NCBI RefSeq assembly: GCF_004791695.1
Contig: NZ_SRSO01000030.1
Location: forward strand, 1-57,876
Reading direction: 5' to 3'
Origin: Flavivirga rizhaonensis
Lineage (GTDB): Bacteria > Bacteroidota > Bacteroidia > Flavobacteriales > Flavobacteriaceae
Length of the DNA stretch: 57,876 nt
This document shows positions 1 to 8,613 of this stretch, piece after piece. The notes below the pieces were generated by a model that worked only from the letters and a program-made list of their open reading frames with translations, was not told the DNA's origin and made no database searches. Numbering within the stretch: the first letter of the stretch is position 1; every line of letters begins with the position of its first letter. The position numbers were made by a program, and so were the translations under genes.

Positions 1-105
1 ATTACCAACTTGATTGCTAGTTTAATTGCTTATTCTTTTCAAGAAAAGAAACCTGCTATCAAATTTGAAACATATAAGTCTGAACAATTAGCATTGTTTT
101 TCTAA
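1..105 (+). CDS. 3' end of an ORF entering from the left, possibly a transposase tail
   Basis: An open frame enters from the left edge and gives 34 codons before a TAA at 103-105. It has the hydrophobic stretch NLIASLIAYSF and ends in QLALFF. Short tails ending in QLALF occur in some Bacteroidota transposases, and the frame stops exactly where the opposite-strand Fic remnant breaks off, which would fit an insertion sequence end. Too little is visible to name a family, and the transposase idea is an inference. Confidence 0.35.
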   Translation: MTNLIASLIAYSFQEKKPAIKFETYKSEQLALFF

Positions 106-515
106 ATCCTTAGCTCGAACTCAGGTTCAGAAGTTAAAAAATCAGCATGTTCTAATTCCATGAGATAATTACCAACAGTTTTTGGAGTACCTAATTCCGC
201 ATCAATTAAAAATTGACGTTTTGTATAAGGCAATCTAAATAAGATTTCTATAAGTTCTTTAGAATATACTTTAGGTATTGTAGCTTTTACCTCTTCAGTC
301 ATACATCTTTATAAGTGCTGTTACATCCTTTAAACGCTTTAAGCCTTTATTTGCAGTAAACTCTATCATCTCATGCATGTAAAGTAAAGCACCCATGCTT
401 CTCAATCTTCATTTTCTGTAACGTTTCGTTATTTTACATAGTAATCTGCTTTATTTTTAATAATGTATTTACTCAAATAAATAGCAGAAGTATCTACTAA
501 AAGTTTTTCAATCTT
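102..515 (-). pseudogene. Fic family protein, decayed 3' part
   Basis: Three minus-strand frames together rebuild the C-terminal half of a Fic (AMP-transferase/filamentation) protein. Reading from about 515 downwards one sees SAIYLSKYIIKNKADYY, an in-frame stop, NVTENED, a second stop, then EAWVLY. After a frameshift comes MHEMIEFTANKGLKRLKDVT, and after another frameshift the winged-helix tail with YSKELIEILFRLPYTKRQF. The order matches the region after the catalytic core in long Fic proteins. The catalytic HPFxxGNGR part is absent. At least two internal stops and two frameshifts make it non-functional, and the last residues diverge where the possible transposase ORF ends. The only uninterrupted piece is 66 codons at 102-302. 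Confidence 0.72.
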
Positions 516-552
516 TAAATTAAAGTAACAATTACATCTGTAAATTAAACAA

Positions 553-617
553 GAGTAAATATAGTAAAATATTACGCTCGTTAAAATTATAAGGGTAAAT
601 ATTACACTCGTTTCAAT
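553..617. promoter_or_regulatory. Imperfect repeated inverted motif upstream of the Fic remnant
   Basis: Two related blocks, ATTACGCTCGTT at 571-582 and ATTACACTCGTT at 601-612, each follow an oppositely oriented GAGTAAATAT- or GGGTAAAT-like half site. Each pair forms an imperfect inverted repeat. The position upstream of the broken Fic gene, which encodes a winged-helix tail, suggests a former operator. No transcription start can be assigned. Confidence 0.3.
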
Positions 618-752
618 ATTATCTGAACTATAATGTTAAAAAGGAAAGGGAAAACAAAGATAAGTACTAGCGTGCTTGATGTTCTCTGCTTTCTCTTTCC
701 TTGTTTTAGTTTCTTTTAAAAAATTAATGTTGTTGGGTTAGTAGTTTCTATT

Positions 753-947
753 TTACTTTTTAGATTTCGTTTTAAACTTTTGAAACAAATGTTTTAAAAT
801 AACTGAAACGACAAAACTCACAACAGTACCAATAATAGCCAAAACAATTGTTGTAGTGAGGTCTTCAACACCGATATTAGCTACTGATGAAAAGAAAGTG
901 CCACCAATAATGGCAGATTTAGTATTATGATCTATCGTCAGTTGCAT
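753..947 (-). CDS. Small membrane protein, phage-holin-like
   Basis: A 64-residue protein with a polar start (MQLTIDHNTKSAIIGGT), one or two hydrophobic stretches around residues 15-51 (IVLAIIGTVVSFVVSVIL) and a lysine-rich end. It overlaps the end of the broken small gene at 925-1171 by about 23 bases, so the two were probably translationally coupled. Size, membrane segment and positive tail resemble small holin-like proteins of phage-derived clusters in Flavobacteriia. That comparison is from memory and the function is unproven. Still intact, but its partners are decayed. Confidence 0.45.
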   Translation of the reverse strand: MQLTIDHNTKSAIIGGTFFSSVANIGVEDLTTTIVLAIIGTVVSFVVSVILKHLFQKFKTKSKK

Positions 948-1171
948 CTATTCCAATTTCTGATGTATCCTCATCTTTTACCACTGCTTGACTAACGACA
1001 GTAGTAACCGTTCCTGCAACTGTCGTAAGTTGTAATAGTGACAACCAGAGCAGGCATTGTAATAGGAGCTGCAATAATAGCACCGCCAGCTGTTGTTAAA
1101 GCGATACCAATGTTTCGTAAAGTTTTGAAAAACTTTGGAGTTGGTTTTTTATAACGTTCAACAATGTTCAT
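925..1171 (-). pseudogene. Small membrane protein gene broken by one frameshift
   Basis: The ATG at 1169-1171 starts MNIVERYKKPTPKFFKTLRN followed by a glycine/alanine-rich hydrophobic stretch (IALTTAGGAIIAAPITMPAL). The frame then runs into a stop, but the adjacent frame continues smoothly as TVAGTVTTVVSQAVVKDEDT and ends at 925-927. A single-base indel near 1035-1045 explains this. The repaired product would be about 80 residues with a central membrane segment, like small phage-type proteins. Function unknown. It overlaps both neighbours, as in a compact operon. Confidence 0.5.
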
Positions 1172-1322
1172 GATTTTGAAATTTAATAGTTAACAAAATT
1201 TGTTCTTTTCGGTCTTTAACTTGATATACTAAAGACAATAATTTTTGCATCGCATCTTTTGAATAAATGTCTTTGCCAATGCCGCTTAAATAAGTTACCG
1301 GTGCAACACAGCGTTCTAAATC
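1158..1322 (-). pseudogene. C-terminal fragment of an unrecognised gene
   Basis: A minus-strand frame with no start reads RCVAPVTYLSGIGKDIYSKD and a following lysine-rich helix, ending in a TGA that overlaps the ATG of the next small gene. An in-frame stop at 1323-1325 closes it upstream. The tight stop/start overlap suggests it was the last part of a gene in the same small operon. I do not recognise the family. Confidence 0.35.
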
Positions 1323-1556
1323 TCAACTGCTCCTAAGTAATAACTAAATATTTCACTTACAAAATTCGTTTTAAAGGATAATTATCCGCTCATAAGTTTT
1401 CAGCCTTATGCTTTTAAATTATTTTGAAATTGATTTTTTCCCCTAGATATTTAAGAGAGTTTTACAAATAAGATATTTAAGAAACCCTTTGTCTTGTAGT
1501 TATGAAAGAACTACCCACAAAAACTAAACCTAGGTAGTAATAAAAAGTAGAAATAA
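1323..1556. other. Non-coding stretch with a short direct repeat
   Basis: No convincing gene is seen. It contains the palindrome GGATAATTATCC near 1376-1387 and a 12-base direct repeat AGATATTTAAGA at 1445-1456 and 1471-1482. It lies between the decayed patch and the 3' end of the sigma factor gene. Confidence 0.4.
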
Positions 1557-2159
1557 TTAAATGTTAAAACTTTTTGCTTTTAAAACATTATTAAAGTCAT
1601 ATAAGATAAATAAGATAGGCTTGATTTTATCACCTAATTTTTTGTTTAGAAGCTTAAAAGCCCTAGTCATATGTCCTTCTATTGTTTTAATGGAAATATT
1701 TAAATGTTCAGAAATTTCTTGATGAGTAAGCCCCTCTTTCTTATTTAAAATAAAAATCTCTCTACATTTAGTAGGTAAATTGTTAATTTCTTTATTTACA
1801 ATTGTCATTAACCTATCAATGTCCAAACTCTCATTTTCTATAACTAAATCTATAGCCTCAATATATTTTTTTTCTAAATAAATCACTTTAACATTTTTTC
1901 TAAATTCAGCTATAAATTCATTATAAACAGATTTATATAAATAACTTCTAACTGAAGATGTATAGTTAATTTTCTTTCTATTAACCCATATGGTTACCAT
2001 TACATTTTGAACAATATCCTCTGCCTTATTTTTATCGTTGATTAAAGAACGAGCATAAGAACATAATTTGCCATAATAGGTATCCATTAAAAAATCATAG
2101 GCCTTTTTATCTCCAGATTTCAGTTTTTTTGATAAATAGTTATGTTCGTGAAAATTCAA
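1557..2159 (-). CDS. ECF RNA polymerase sigma factor (FecI-like, Bacteroidota type)
   Basis: A 200-residue ECF sigma factor. Region 2 is at about residues 20-95 (AYDFLMDTYYGKLCSYA, then NKAEDIVQNVMVTIW). Region 4 is at about 125-185, with the helix-turn-helix GLTHQEISEHLNISIKTIEG. It would direct RNA polymerase to target promoters when released by its anti-sigma factor. The FecR anti-sigma gene starts 120 bases away but runs in the opposite direction, and SusC with an STN signalling domain follows it. This suggests a substrate-sensing relay controlling susCD. A divergent sigma/anti-sigma arrangement is less usual than the co-directional one. The tail after residue 185 is hydrophobic and not part of the sigma fold. 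Confidence 0.88.
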   Translation of the reverse strand: MNFHEHNYLSKKLKSGDKKAYDFLMDTYYGKLCSYARSLINDKNKAEDIVQNVMVTIWVNRKKINYTSSVRSYLYKSVYNEFIAEFRKNVKVIYLEKKYIEAIDLVIENESLDIDRLMTIVNKEINNLPTKCREIFILNKKEGLTHQEISEHLNISIKTIEGHMTRAFKLLNKKLGDKIKPILFILYDFNNVLKAKSFNI

Positions 2160-2179
2160 GTTTTGAGTTTGTTTCTTAT

Positions 2180-2187
2180 CAAATGTA
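2180..2187 (-). promoter_or_regulatory. Possible -7 element (TAnnTTTG) for the sigma gene
   Basis: On the minus strand TACATTTG lies about 20 bases before the sigma factor ATG and matches the Bacteroidota -7 consensus TAnnTTTG. No good -33 TTG is seen at the usual spacing, so the call is weak. Confidence 0.3.
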
Positions 2188-2279
2188 TAAATGAATTGTT
2201 AATTATTCTAAAAAAGTTTAAAAAAAATAGAGGGGTATCAAATTATTTTTCATCATAGTTAATAGAATAGTGTAATAAA

Positions 2280-3443
2280 ATGGGGCAAAAAAGAATCAAA
2301 TTAATTATTGTTAAGTTTCTTAATAAAGAAGCAAATCAAGATGAGTTAATCATTCTTGATTTATGGTTGCGAAATAAAAAAAATCAGGTTCTTTTTAATC
2401 AATTTATAAAAACCGAATACTTAATTTCTTCAAGTATGGATGAGTTTGATTTAGAAAAAGCAAAAATAACAGTCAATAAAAAACTGAAAATAAATTTACG
2501 AAGACACCGTATAAAACAATTTAGCAAGTATGCGGCAGCGGCAGCAGTATTAGTGCTTTTATTATCCCCTTTTTTATTTAATAATTCAAATAGAATTATT
2601 AGTAATGATACTCCAGTTACTCCAGTTATATCTCAGGAAGCCATAACAAAAGGTTCTAACAAAGCTATTTTAACTTTACAGAATGGTACAAATATTAGCT
2701 TAGAAAAAGAAGAAAATTATATTGATGATAGCAAAACTAGTAATGGTAAGGAATTAGTCTATAATAAAATCTCAACAAAAAAACAAGAAACAACTTATAA
2801 CTACTTAACTATTCCTAGAGGAGGGCAATATATTGTAAAACTTTCTGACGGAACGAAGGTTTGGCTAAATTCAGAATCTAAAATAAAATACCCCGTTAAT
2901 TTTATTGATGGAAAAACTAGAAGCATTGAATTATTATATGGTGAAGCTTATTTTGAAGTGTCTCCAAGCACCAACCATGGAGGTTCTAAATTTATAGTAC
3001 ACTCGAAATCTCAAGAAATTGAAGTATTAGGAACCAAATTCAATATCAAAGCCTATAAAGATGATCATTTTACTTACACAACTTTAGTTGAAGGTAGTGT
3101 GTTAGTAAATAACTATACCAATCAAAAAGTACTTACTCCAAATCTACAGTCCATTATAGATGTAAATTCTTCAAACATTTTGATATCTAAAGTTAATGTA
3201 TCTGAAGCTATTGCCTGGAAAAATGGCATTTTCAGTTTTAAAAATATGCCACTTAAAGATATCATGAAAACATTATCCAGATGGTATGACACTCAAGCTA
3301 TTTTTATAGATCCAGAAATAGAAGGAATAAAGTTTACTGGTGTTTTAGGGAAAGATCAAAGCATTCAAGACATACTAACAATAATAACTAACTCTAACAA
3401 TTTAACATATGAAATAAAGAACAATACTATCTTTTTAAAATAA
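2280..3443 (+). CDS. FecR-family anti-sigma factor with DUF4974 domain
   Basis: A 387-residue inner-membrane anti-sigma factor. The cytoplasmic N-terminus (1-78) would bind the sigma factor. One membrane span lies at about 80-100 (AAAAAVLVLLLSPFLF). The periplasmic FecR domain at about 175-275 has TIPRGGQYIVKLSDGTKVWL and the GEAYFEV core. A C-terminal STN-like DUF4974 domain at about 315-387 begins FKNMPLKDIMKTLSRWY. The signalling partner is expected to be the N-terminal STN domain of the next gene, susC, which starts 96 bases on. Divergent from the sigma gene at 1557-2159. Confidence 0.9.
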   Translation: MGQKRIKLIIVKFLNKEANQDELIILDLWLRNKKNQVLFNQFIKTEYLISSSMDEFDLEKAKITVNKKLKINLRRHRIKQFSKYAAAAAVLVLLLSPFLFNNSNRIISNDTPVTPVISQEAITKGSNKAILTLQNGTNISLEKEENYIDDSKTSNGKELVYNKISTKKQETTYNYLTIPRGGQYIVKLSDGTKVWLNSESKIKYPVNFIDGKTRSIELLYGEAYFEVSPSTNHGGSKFIVHSKSQEIEVLGTKFNIKAYKDDHFTYTTLVEGSVLVNNYTNQKVLTPNLQSIIDVNSSNILISKVNVSEAIAWKNGIFSFKNMPLKDIMKTLSRWYDTQAIFIDPEIEGIKFTGVLGKDQSIQDILTIITNSNNLTYEIKNNTIFLK

Positions 3444-3539
3444 AAAGAAGGAAATAAGGTTCGGAATTCTCACACTACAAACCTGTATTTCCCTCTGTAA
3501 GCATTAATCAATAAATATTAACTAACACATAACAAATTT

Positions 3540-6500
3540 ATGGAAATAAAAACTAACTATTTTCTTTTCTTCAAAAGAAAAGAAATTATTAATTTCATTA
3601 TGAGAACTTTTATACTCCTATTTTGCACTGCAGCTTTCAGTCTTTCTTCTGGAGAGCTATTTTCTCAAGATGTAAAAATTGATATTGACTCAGATAAAAC
3701 CATCACAATTGATGAAGTTTTTCAAATTATTAAAACGCAAACTGATTACAGATTTGTTTATAGATCTGATGCTTTTAAAAATGCGCCTAAAATTTATCTA
3801 AAAAAAGGCCTCATAAATGCGCATGATTTATTGGTTAAAAGCCTTGCTTTTGGTAATTTATACTATGAACTAACACCAAATAGGACTATTGTCTTAAAGG
3901 AACGTAATCAATCTCCCATACAAGAACCTATTACTGGAGTAGTAAAGGATGAAAGGGGTTTGCCTCTTAGTGGTGTTTCTATAATAGTTGATGGTACTAC
4001 AAAGGGAACATTGACAGATTTTGATGGAGGATATAGTATTGTAGTCAGTAAAGGGCAACTACTTAGCTTTTCTTATCTAGGAAAAAAGGTACAGATTATA
4101 AAAATTGGTGATTCCAATATTATTAATGTTATTCTGGAAGATAGTGTGGAATCGTTAGAAGAAACCATTGTAGTTGCCTATGGAACTTCAAAAAAGAAAT
4201 CTTTAGTAGGTTCTGTATCAACTATTAATGCCAAAGAGATTGAAGAAAGACCCATTACCAATTTTGCTCAATCGCTCGAAGGTACTGTAGCTGGTTTGCA
4301 AACGGTAACTGCAGAAGGTCGCCCAGGAGCTTCCCCTCAAATTATAATTAGAGGTATAGGTACAGCCAGATTGGGTTCGTCATTTGAGCCTATAAGTAGG
4401 CCATTATTTGTTATAGATGGCTTTCCTTTTGATGTTACTAATGATACCAGTGGTACTTTTAACAGTTTTGACCCGCTAAGTACAATTGATCCTTCTGATA
4501 TTGAAAGTATATCCGTATTAAAGGATGCATCAGCAACTGCACTTTATGGTGCTAGAGCCGCTAATGGTGTTGTCTTAATTACAACTAAAAAAGGAAAAGG
4601 AAAGGTAAGATTTAACTTTAGAAGCCAATTAGGTGTCGTAACACCGGCAACATCTTTAGCAAAAACATTAGACAAACCTCAATATTATGAGGTAATGTGG
4701 CAAGGGTTAAAAAATCAATTTTCTGCCTCAAATGATTCTCAAACGGCAGCTGCATTAGCAACAGATAACTTGATATCGCAACTTGGTTATAATGTGTATA
4801 ATGTACCAGATAACGAATTAGTAAATAATCAAGGAGTTTTTAATCCTAATGCGCAACTATTATTTAATGATTTCGATTGGTGGGATGCTACTACTGGGCT
4901 TGCTTTAAGAACAAATTATGGTATGGATGTTTCGGCAGGTAACGATAAATCTGATTATTTTGCTTCATTTAGTTACACTAAAGATGAAGGGTATGTATTA
5001 AATTCAAAACTTGAACGATTTAATGCTCGTATCAATACAAACTCACAAGCAACTAATTGGTTAAAGTTAAGCGCAAACTTAAATGCCAGCCATAATATTG
5101 GTGTTGGAGATCGTGTTACTAATACTGCTTTTGGAGGGAATCCAATTTCATTCCCTAGACTTATTGGGCCAATTTATCCAGTATTTATGCATAATGCAGA
5201 TGGAAGTTTTGTGCTTGATGAACTAGGTAACCGTGTTTATGATATAGGCCAAGATAGATTGGGAGCAACTGGTAATGTGCTGTATGCTAATGCTTTTGGT
5301 GATCGGCCATACCAAGTTGGTAGCCATCCAATTGAATCGAGTGTAGTGAACGATAATTTAAATACCACTACAATTCTTTCAGGACGATCAAATGTAGATA
5401 TAACCTTTTTAAAAGGTTTAAGGTTTAGAACTGGTTTAGGTGTTGATTTAAATAACAATAATGTTAGGAGTTTCTTCTTTGATCCAGACCCTAGAGAACG
5501 AGATGCCAGTAGAAGGAATTTTACACAAAGAGCAATTACATTTAATCAATTATTATCATATAATAAACAATTTGGAAAGCATACTTTTGATATATTGCTG
5601 GGTCATGAAAGTGTAAACAATCAAAATGAACGCTTTTCAGCAGCTAGCTCCAATCAGATATTTGATGGTAATATTGAACTTAATAATTTCAATCCTAGTG
5701 CAATAGACGATGAGTCTAGAGTTACTTCAAGTTTCATAGAAACCAGTTTAGAAAGCTATTTTTCTAGATTAAATTATGAGTTTGATGCTAAATATTTTGC
5801 ATCATTATCTTACAGAAGAGATGGTACCTCCATTTTAGAGGAAGATGCTAGATGGGGTGATTTTTATTCCGTTGGTTTAGGATGGATTTTAAGCAATGAA
5901 AGCTTTTTAAATGATGCAGACTGGATAAACTTTTTAAAACTAAGAGCATCACATGGTACATCAGGTAATGTAGCTGGCTTTGGTGCTTACGAATCGCAAG
6001 CCACGTATTCAAGAAATGATAATGGAAATCTACTGGGCTATGTGCCAGGTAACCCTGGAGGACGTGAACTGGTATGGGAAGGTCAACAATTAACAGATAT
6101 AGGTGTAGAATTTACGTTATTTGGTAACAAAGTTTCGGGTACTATTGAATATTACAACAAAACATCAAAAGATTTAATATTTCAAGTTCCGCAAGCACCT
6201 TCATTAGGAATTAGATTTAACGAACTCAATGTAAATATTGGCGAAATTGTTAATGAAGGTTTAGAAATTCAATTACAGTCTGATATAATTAAAACCGATG
6301 ATTTTACATGGAATGTCAATATAAATGCTTCAACAGCAAGTACTAAGGTTACAGAACTTTCAAGAGATGAACCAGTAAATTTAGGCTTCAGACTTTTAAC
6401 AGAAGGACATGACTTATTTGAATGGTATGGAAGAGACTTTGTGGGGGTTAATCCTGCTAATGGTGATCCGTTATATCGTGGTTTACGCTCTCCAAACGAT

Positions 6501-7076
6501 TATGATCCTGCACGAGATATTATTGTAGCTAATGATACATTAACCTCTAATGCATCTAATGCGCAAAATTATCGTACGGGTAAAACAGCAACACCTGACA
6601 TATTTGGAGGCATCACCAATACATTTACTTATAAAAGATTTAGCTTAACAGCATTACTAACATATCAAATTGGTGGTTATATGAACAATGTTAGTTACCT
6701 AGAGCTATTGCACCCAAGATTAGGGCAAACTGCACATGTAGATATTTTAAATGCATGGAAACAGCCAGGTGATATAACAGATGTACCCCGTGTTGATTTT
6801 AACACAAATCATCTAAATAACGTGACAGCGTTTTCCAATAGGAATCTAGTGAGTCGTACAAGTCTAAATATTAGACGTATCACTTTAAACTATCAATTCC
6901 CAAAAAGAATATTGAGTAATATAGCCATGAACAATCTTAATATGTATGTAACTGGTGAGAATTTGGCATTTTTTTCTGCCCAAAAAGGGCTTAATGCTGG
7001 TGCTGGCTTAGGTCAGAGTGTAACAGACTACTCACCTGGAAGAATCATTAGTTTAGGCTTAAATATTGGTTTTTAA
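3540..7076 (+). CDS. susC: SusC-like TonB-dependent outer-membrane transporter with STN domain
   Basis: A 1178-residue SusC/RagA-family transporter that, with SusD, imports oligosaccharides across the outer membrane using TonB energy. The best signal peptide begins at the internal Met at 3600 (MRTFILLFCTAAFSLSS), so the real start is probably there. Domain order: STN signalling domain (about 44-121), carboxypeptidase-regulatory-like domain (about 130-215, PITGVVKDERGLPLSGVSI), plug (about 220-350, with VVAYGTSKKKSLVGS and SVLKDASATALYGARAANG), then the 22-strand barrel to the C-terminus. The STN domain marks it as a transducer that signals to the upstream FecR anti-sigma. It is the only SusC/SusD pair in the window. 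Confidence 0.95.
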   Translation: MEIKTNYFLFFKRKEIINFIMRTFILLFCTAAFSLSSGELFSQDVKIDIDSDKTITIDEVFQIIKTQTDYRFVYRSDAFKNAPKIYLKKGLINAHDLLVKSLAFGNLYYELTPNRTIVLKERNQSPIQEPITGVVKDERGLPLSGVSIIVDGTTKGTLTDFDGGYSIVVSKGQLLSFSYLGKKVQIIKIGDSNIINVILEDSVESLEETIVVAYGTSKKKSLVGSVSTINAKEIEERPITNFAQSLEGTVAGLQTVTAEGRPGASPQIIIRGIGTARLGSSFEPISRPLFVIDGFPFDVTNDTSGTFNSFDPLSTIDPSDIESISVLKDASATALYGARAANGVVLITTKKGKGKVRFNFRSQLGVVTPATSLAKTLDKPQYYEVMWQGLKNQFSASNDSQTAAALATDNLISQLGYNVYNVPDNELVNNQGVFNPNAQLLFNDFDWWDATTGLALRTNYGMDVSAGNDKSDYFASFSYTKDEGYVLNSKLERFNARINTNSQATNWLKLSANLNASHNIGVGDRVTNTAFGGNPISFPRLIGPIYPVFMHNADGSFVLDELGNRVYDIGQDRLGATGNVLYANAFGDRPYQVGSHPIESSVVNDNLNTTTILSGRSNVDITFLKGLRFRTGLGVDLNNNNVRSFFFDPDPRERDASRRNFTQRAITFNQLLSYNKQFGKHTFDILLGHESVNNQNERFSAASSNQIFDGNIELNNFNPSAIDDESRVTSSFIETSLESYFSRLNYEFDAKYFASLSYRRDGTSILEEDARWGDFYSVGLGWILSNESFLNDADWINFLKLRASHGTSGNVAGFGAYESQATYSRNDNGNLLGYVPGNPGGRELVWEGQQLTDIGVEFTLFGNKVSGTIEYYNKTSKDLIFQVPQAPSLGIRFNELNVNIGEIVNEGLEIQLQSDIIKTDDFTWNVNINASTASTKVTELSRDEPVNLGFRLLTEGHDLFEWYGRDFVGVNPANGDPLYRGLRSPNDYDPARDIIVANDTLTSNASNAQNYRTGKTATPDIFGGITNTFTYKRFSLTALLTYQIGGYMNNVSYLELLHPRLGQTAHVDILNAWKQPGDITDVPRVDFNTNHLNNVTAFSNRNLVSRTSLNIRRITLNYQFPKRILSNIAMNNLNMYVTGENLAFFSAQKGLNAGAGLGQSVTDYSPGRIISLGLNIGF

Positions 7077-7086
7077 AAAATTAATC

Positions 7087-8601
7087 ATGAAAATTATGAA
7101 AAAAATAAAATATATAATCTTTAGTGCATTAGTCTTCACACTGTTTTCTTGTTCAGAAGATTTTTTAGACAACGTAAATCAAAATAATCCAGCGCAAGGA
7201 GTGATTTTTGATAATACGGAAAATGCACAGTTTGCTCTTAATGGGTTAATTCGATCTTTATACGATGTCTCCAATAATTTCACCAATGCACCGCAAAACG
7301 GTTTTTATGAATACGGTGGCTATCCTACAATGATGATGACCATGGATTTTTTGGGAGAGGATATTCCATTTGTTGGTACATCTCCAACGCTAAGATGGAC
7401 TGAAGCGTACAATTGGGGTATGATTACAGGTTCTGATGCGGGATTATTAGAATATCACTGGTTAGAAGCATATAATATTCTAAACGTAGCGAATTCTATT
7501 ATCGATAATATCGATGGTGCTAGCGGACCGCAATCAATCAAAGACAACATCAAAGGACAAGCGTTGGCTGCAAGAGCTTTTGTATATTTTGATTTAGTGC
7601 AGTTATTCGCTGATAGATACGAGCCTGGTGGAGCAAACAATCAACTTGGTCCAATACTATATACAACAGCTACACAATCTACGCAACCGAGAAATACGGT
7701 AGCTGAAACATATGAGCTAATCAATTCAGACCTTGATGCTGCTATGAGCCTACTCGATTCAGAAGAGAGAATTGATAAATCGTATATCAACAATTCAGTT
7801 GTTCTTAGTTTAAAAGCCAGGGTAGCGCTTGTTCAAGAAGATTGGCAAATGGCTATTAATATGGCTACTGCCGCTCTAGCTAATTATTCTTTAATGGATA
7901 ATACAGCATACCAAAGTGGGTTTAATAGTTTTAATAACGATGAGTGGATTTGGGGCTGGAATATGGAAGAAGGGGCAAGAGATTCTAATATTTTCGCTAG
8001 TTTCTTTATAAATATGGCATGGAACGGTGTTTCAAGTGATGTTCGTGCTAATCCTAGAGTGATCTTCTCAGCTTTATATGATTTTATACCAGATACAGAC
8101 GTTAGGTCGACCATTTTTAGCGAAGATGCTCCAGATCCAGATATTTTTCCAGGTAGTGGTTATACAGTAGTGCCATATCATTCGTTTAAATTTGAATCAG
8201 AAGTACTTACTGTAGGAGATCAAACGGGTGACATTCCCGTCATACGGGCTGCAGAAATGTTGTTGATTAAAGCTGAAGCGGAGCAACGTAGTGGTAATGA
8301 TACAGCAGCAGCACAAACATTGTTTAACCTAAATTCAAATAGAGATCCTAACTATACGCTCTCAACAAATACTGGTCAAACCCTGTTAGATGAGATATGG
8401 ATGTATCGCAGAGCGGAACTTTGGGGTGAAGGGCACAGGTTTAAAGATTTAAAACGAAATAATTTAGATCTAGATCGTTCTGGAGGCAATCATAATCCTG
8501 CCGTGGCTAAAGTTATGAATGTTCCTGCCAGTGATGAACGTTGGACATGGCTTATTCCTGATGTAGAATTGGATAGAAATCCAAATATTAACTCTAATTA
8601 A
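7087..8601 (+). CDS. susD: SusD/RagB-like surface glycan-binding lipoprotein
   Basis: SusD-family lipoprotein that forms the lid of the SusC transporter. A lipoprotein signal peptide ends in LFTLFSC, with the acylated Cys near residue 22. The body has the RagB/SusD pattern: NSIIDNIDG, the TPR helix containing GQALAARAFVYFDLVQLF, and the C-terminal WMYRRAELWGEGHRFKDLKR. An upstream start at 7066 is open and would overlap susC by 11 bases, but the ATG at 7087 gives a normal signal peptide and a 10-base gap after susC. Function follows from family and pairing; the ligand is unknown. Confidence 0.95.
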   Translation: MKIMKKIKYIIFSALVFTLFSCSEDFLDNVNQNNPAQGVIFDNTENAQFALNGLIRSLYDVSNNFTNAPQNGFYEYGGYPTMMMTMDFLGEDIPFVGTSPTLRWTEAYNWGMITGSDAGLLEYHWLEAYNILNVANSIIDNIDGASGPQSIKDNIKGQALAARAFVYFDLVQLFADRYEPGGANNQLGPILYTTATQSTQPRNTVAETYELINSDLDAAMSLLDSEERIDKSYINNSVVLSLKARVALVQEDWQMAINMATAALANYSLMDNTAYQSGFNSFNNDEWIWGWNMEEGARDSNIFASFFINMAWNGVSSDVRANPRVIFSALYDFIPDTDVRSTIFSEDAPDPDIFPGSGYTVVPYHSFKFESEVLTVGDQTGDIPVIRAAEMLLIKAEAEQRSGNDTAAAQTLFNLNSNRDPNYTLSTNTGQTLLDEIWMYRRAELWGEGHRFKDLKRNNLDLDRSGGNHNPAVAKVMNVPASDERWTWLIPDVELDRNPNINSN

Positions 8602-8613
8602 AAAATAAAAATC

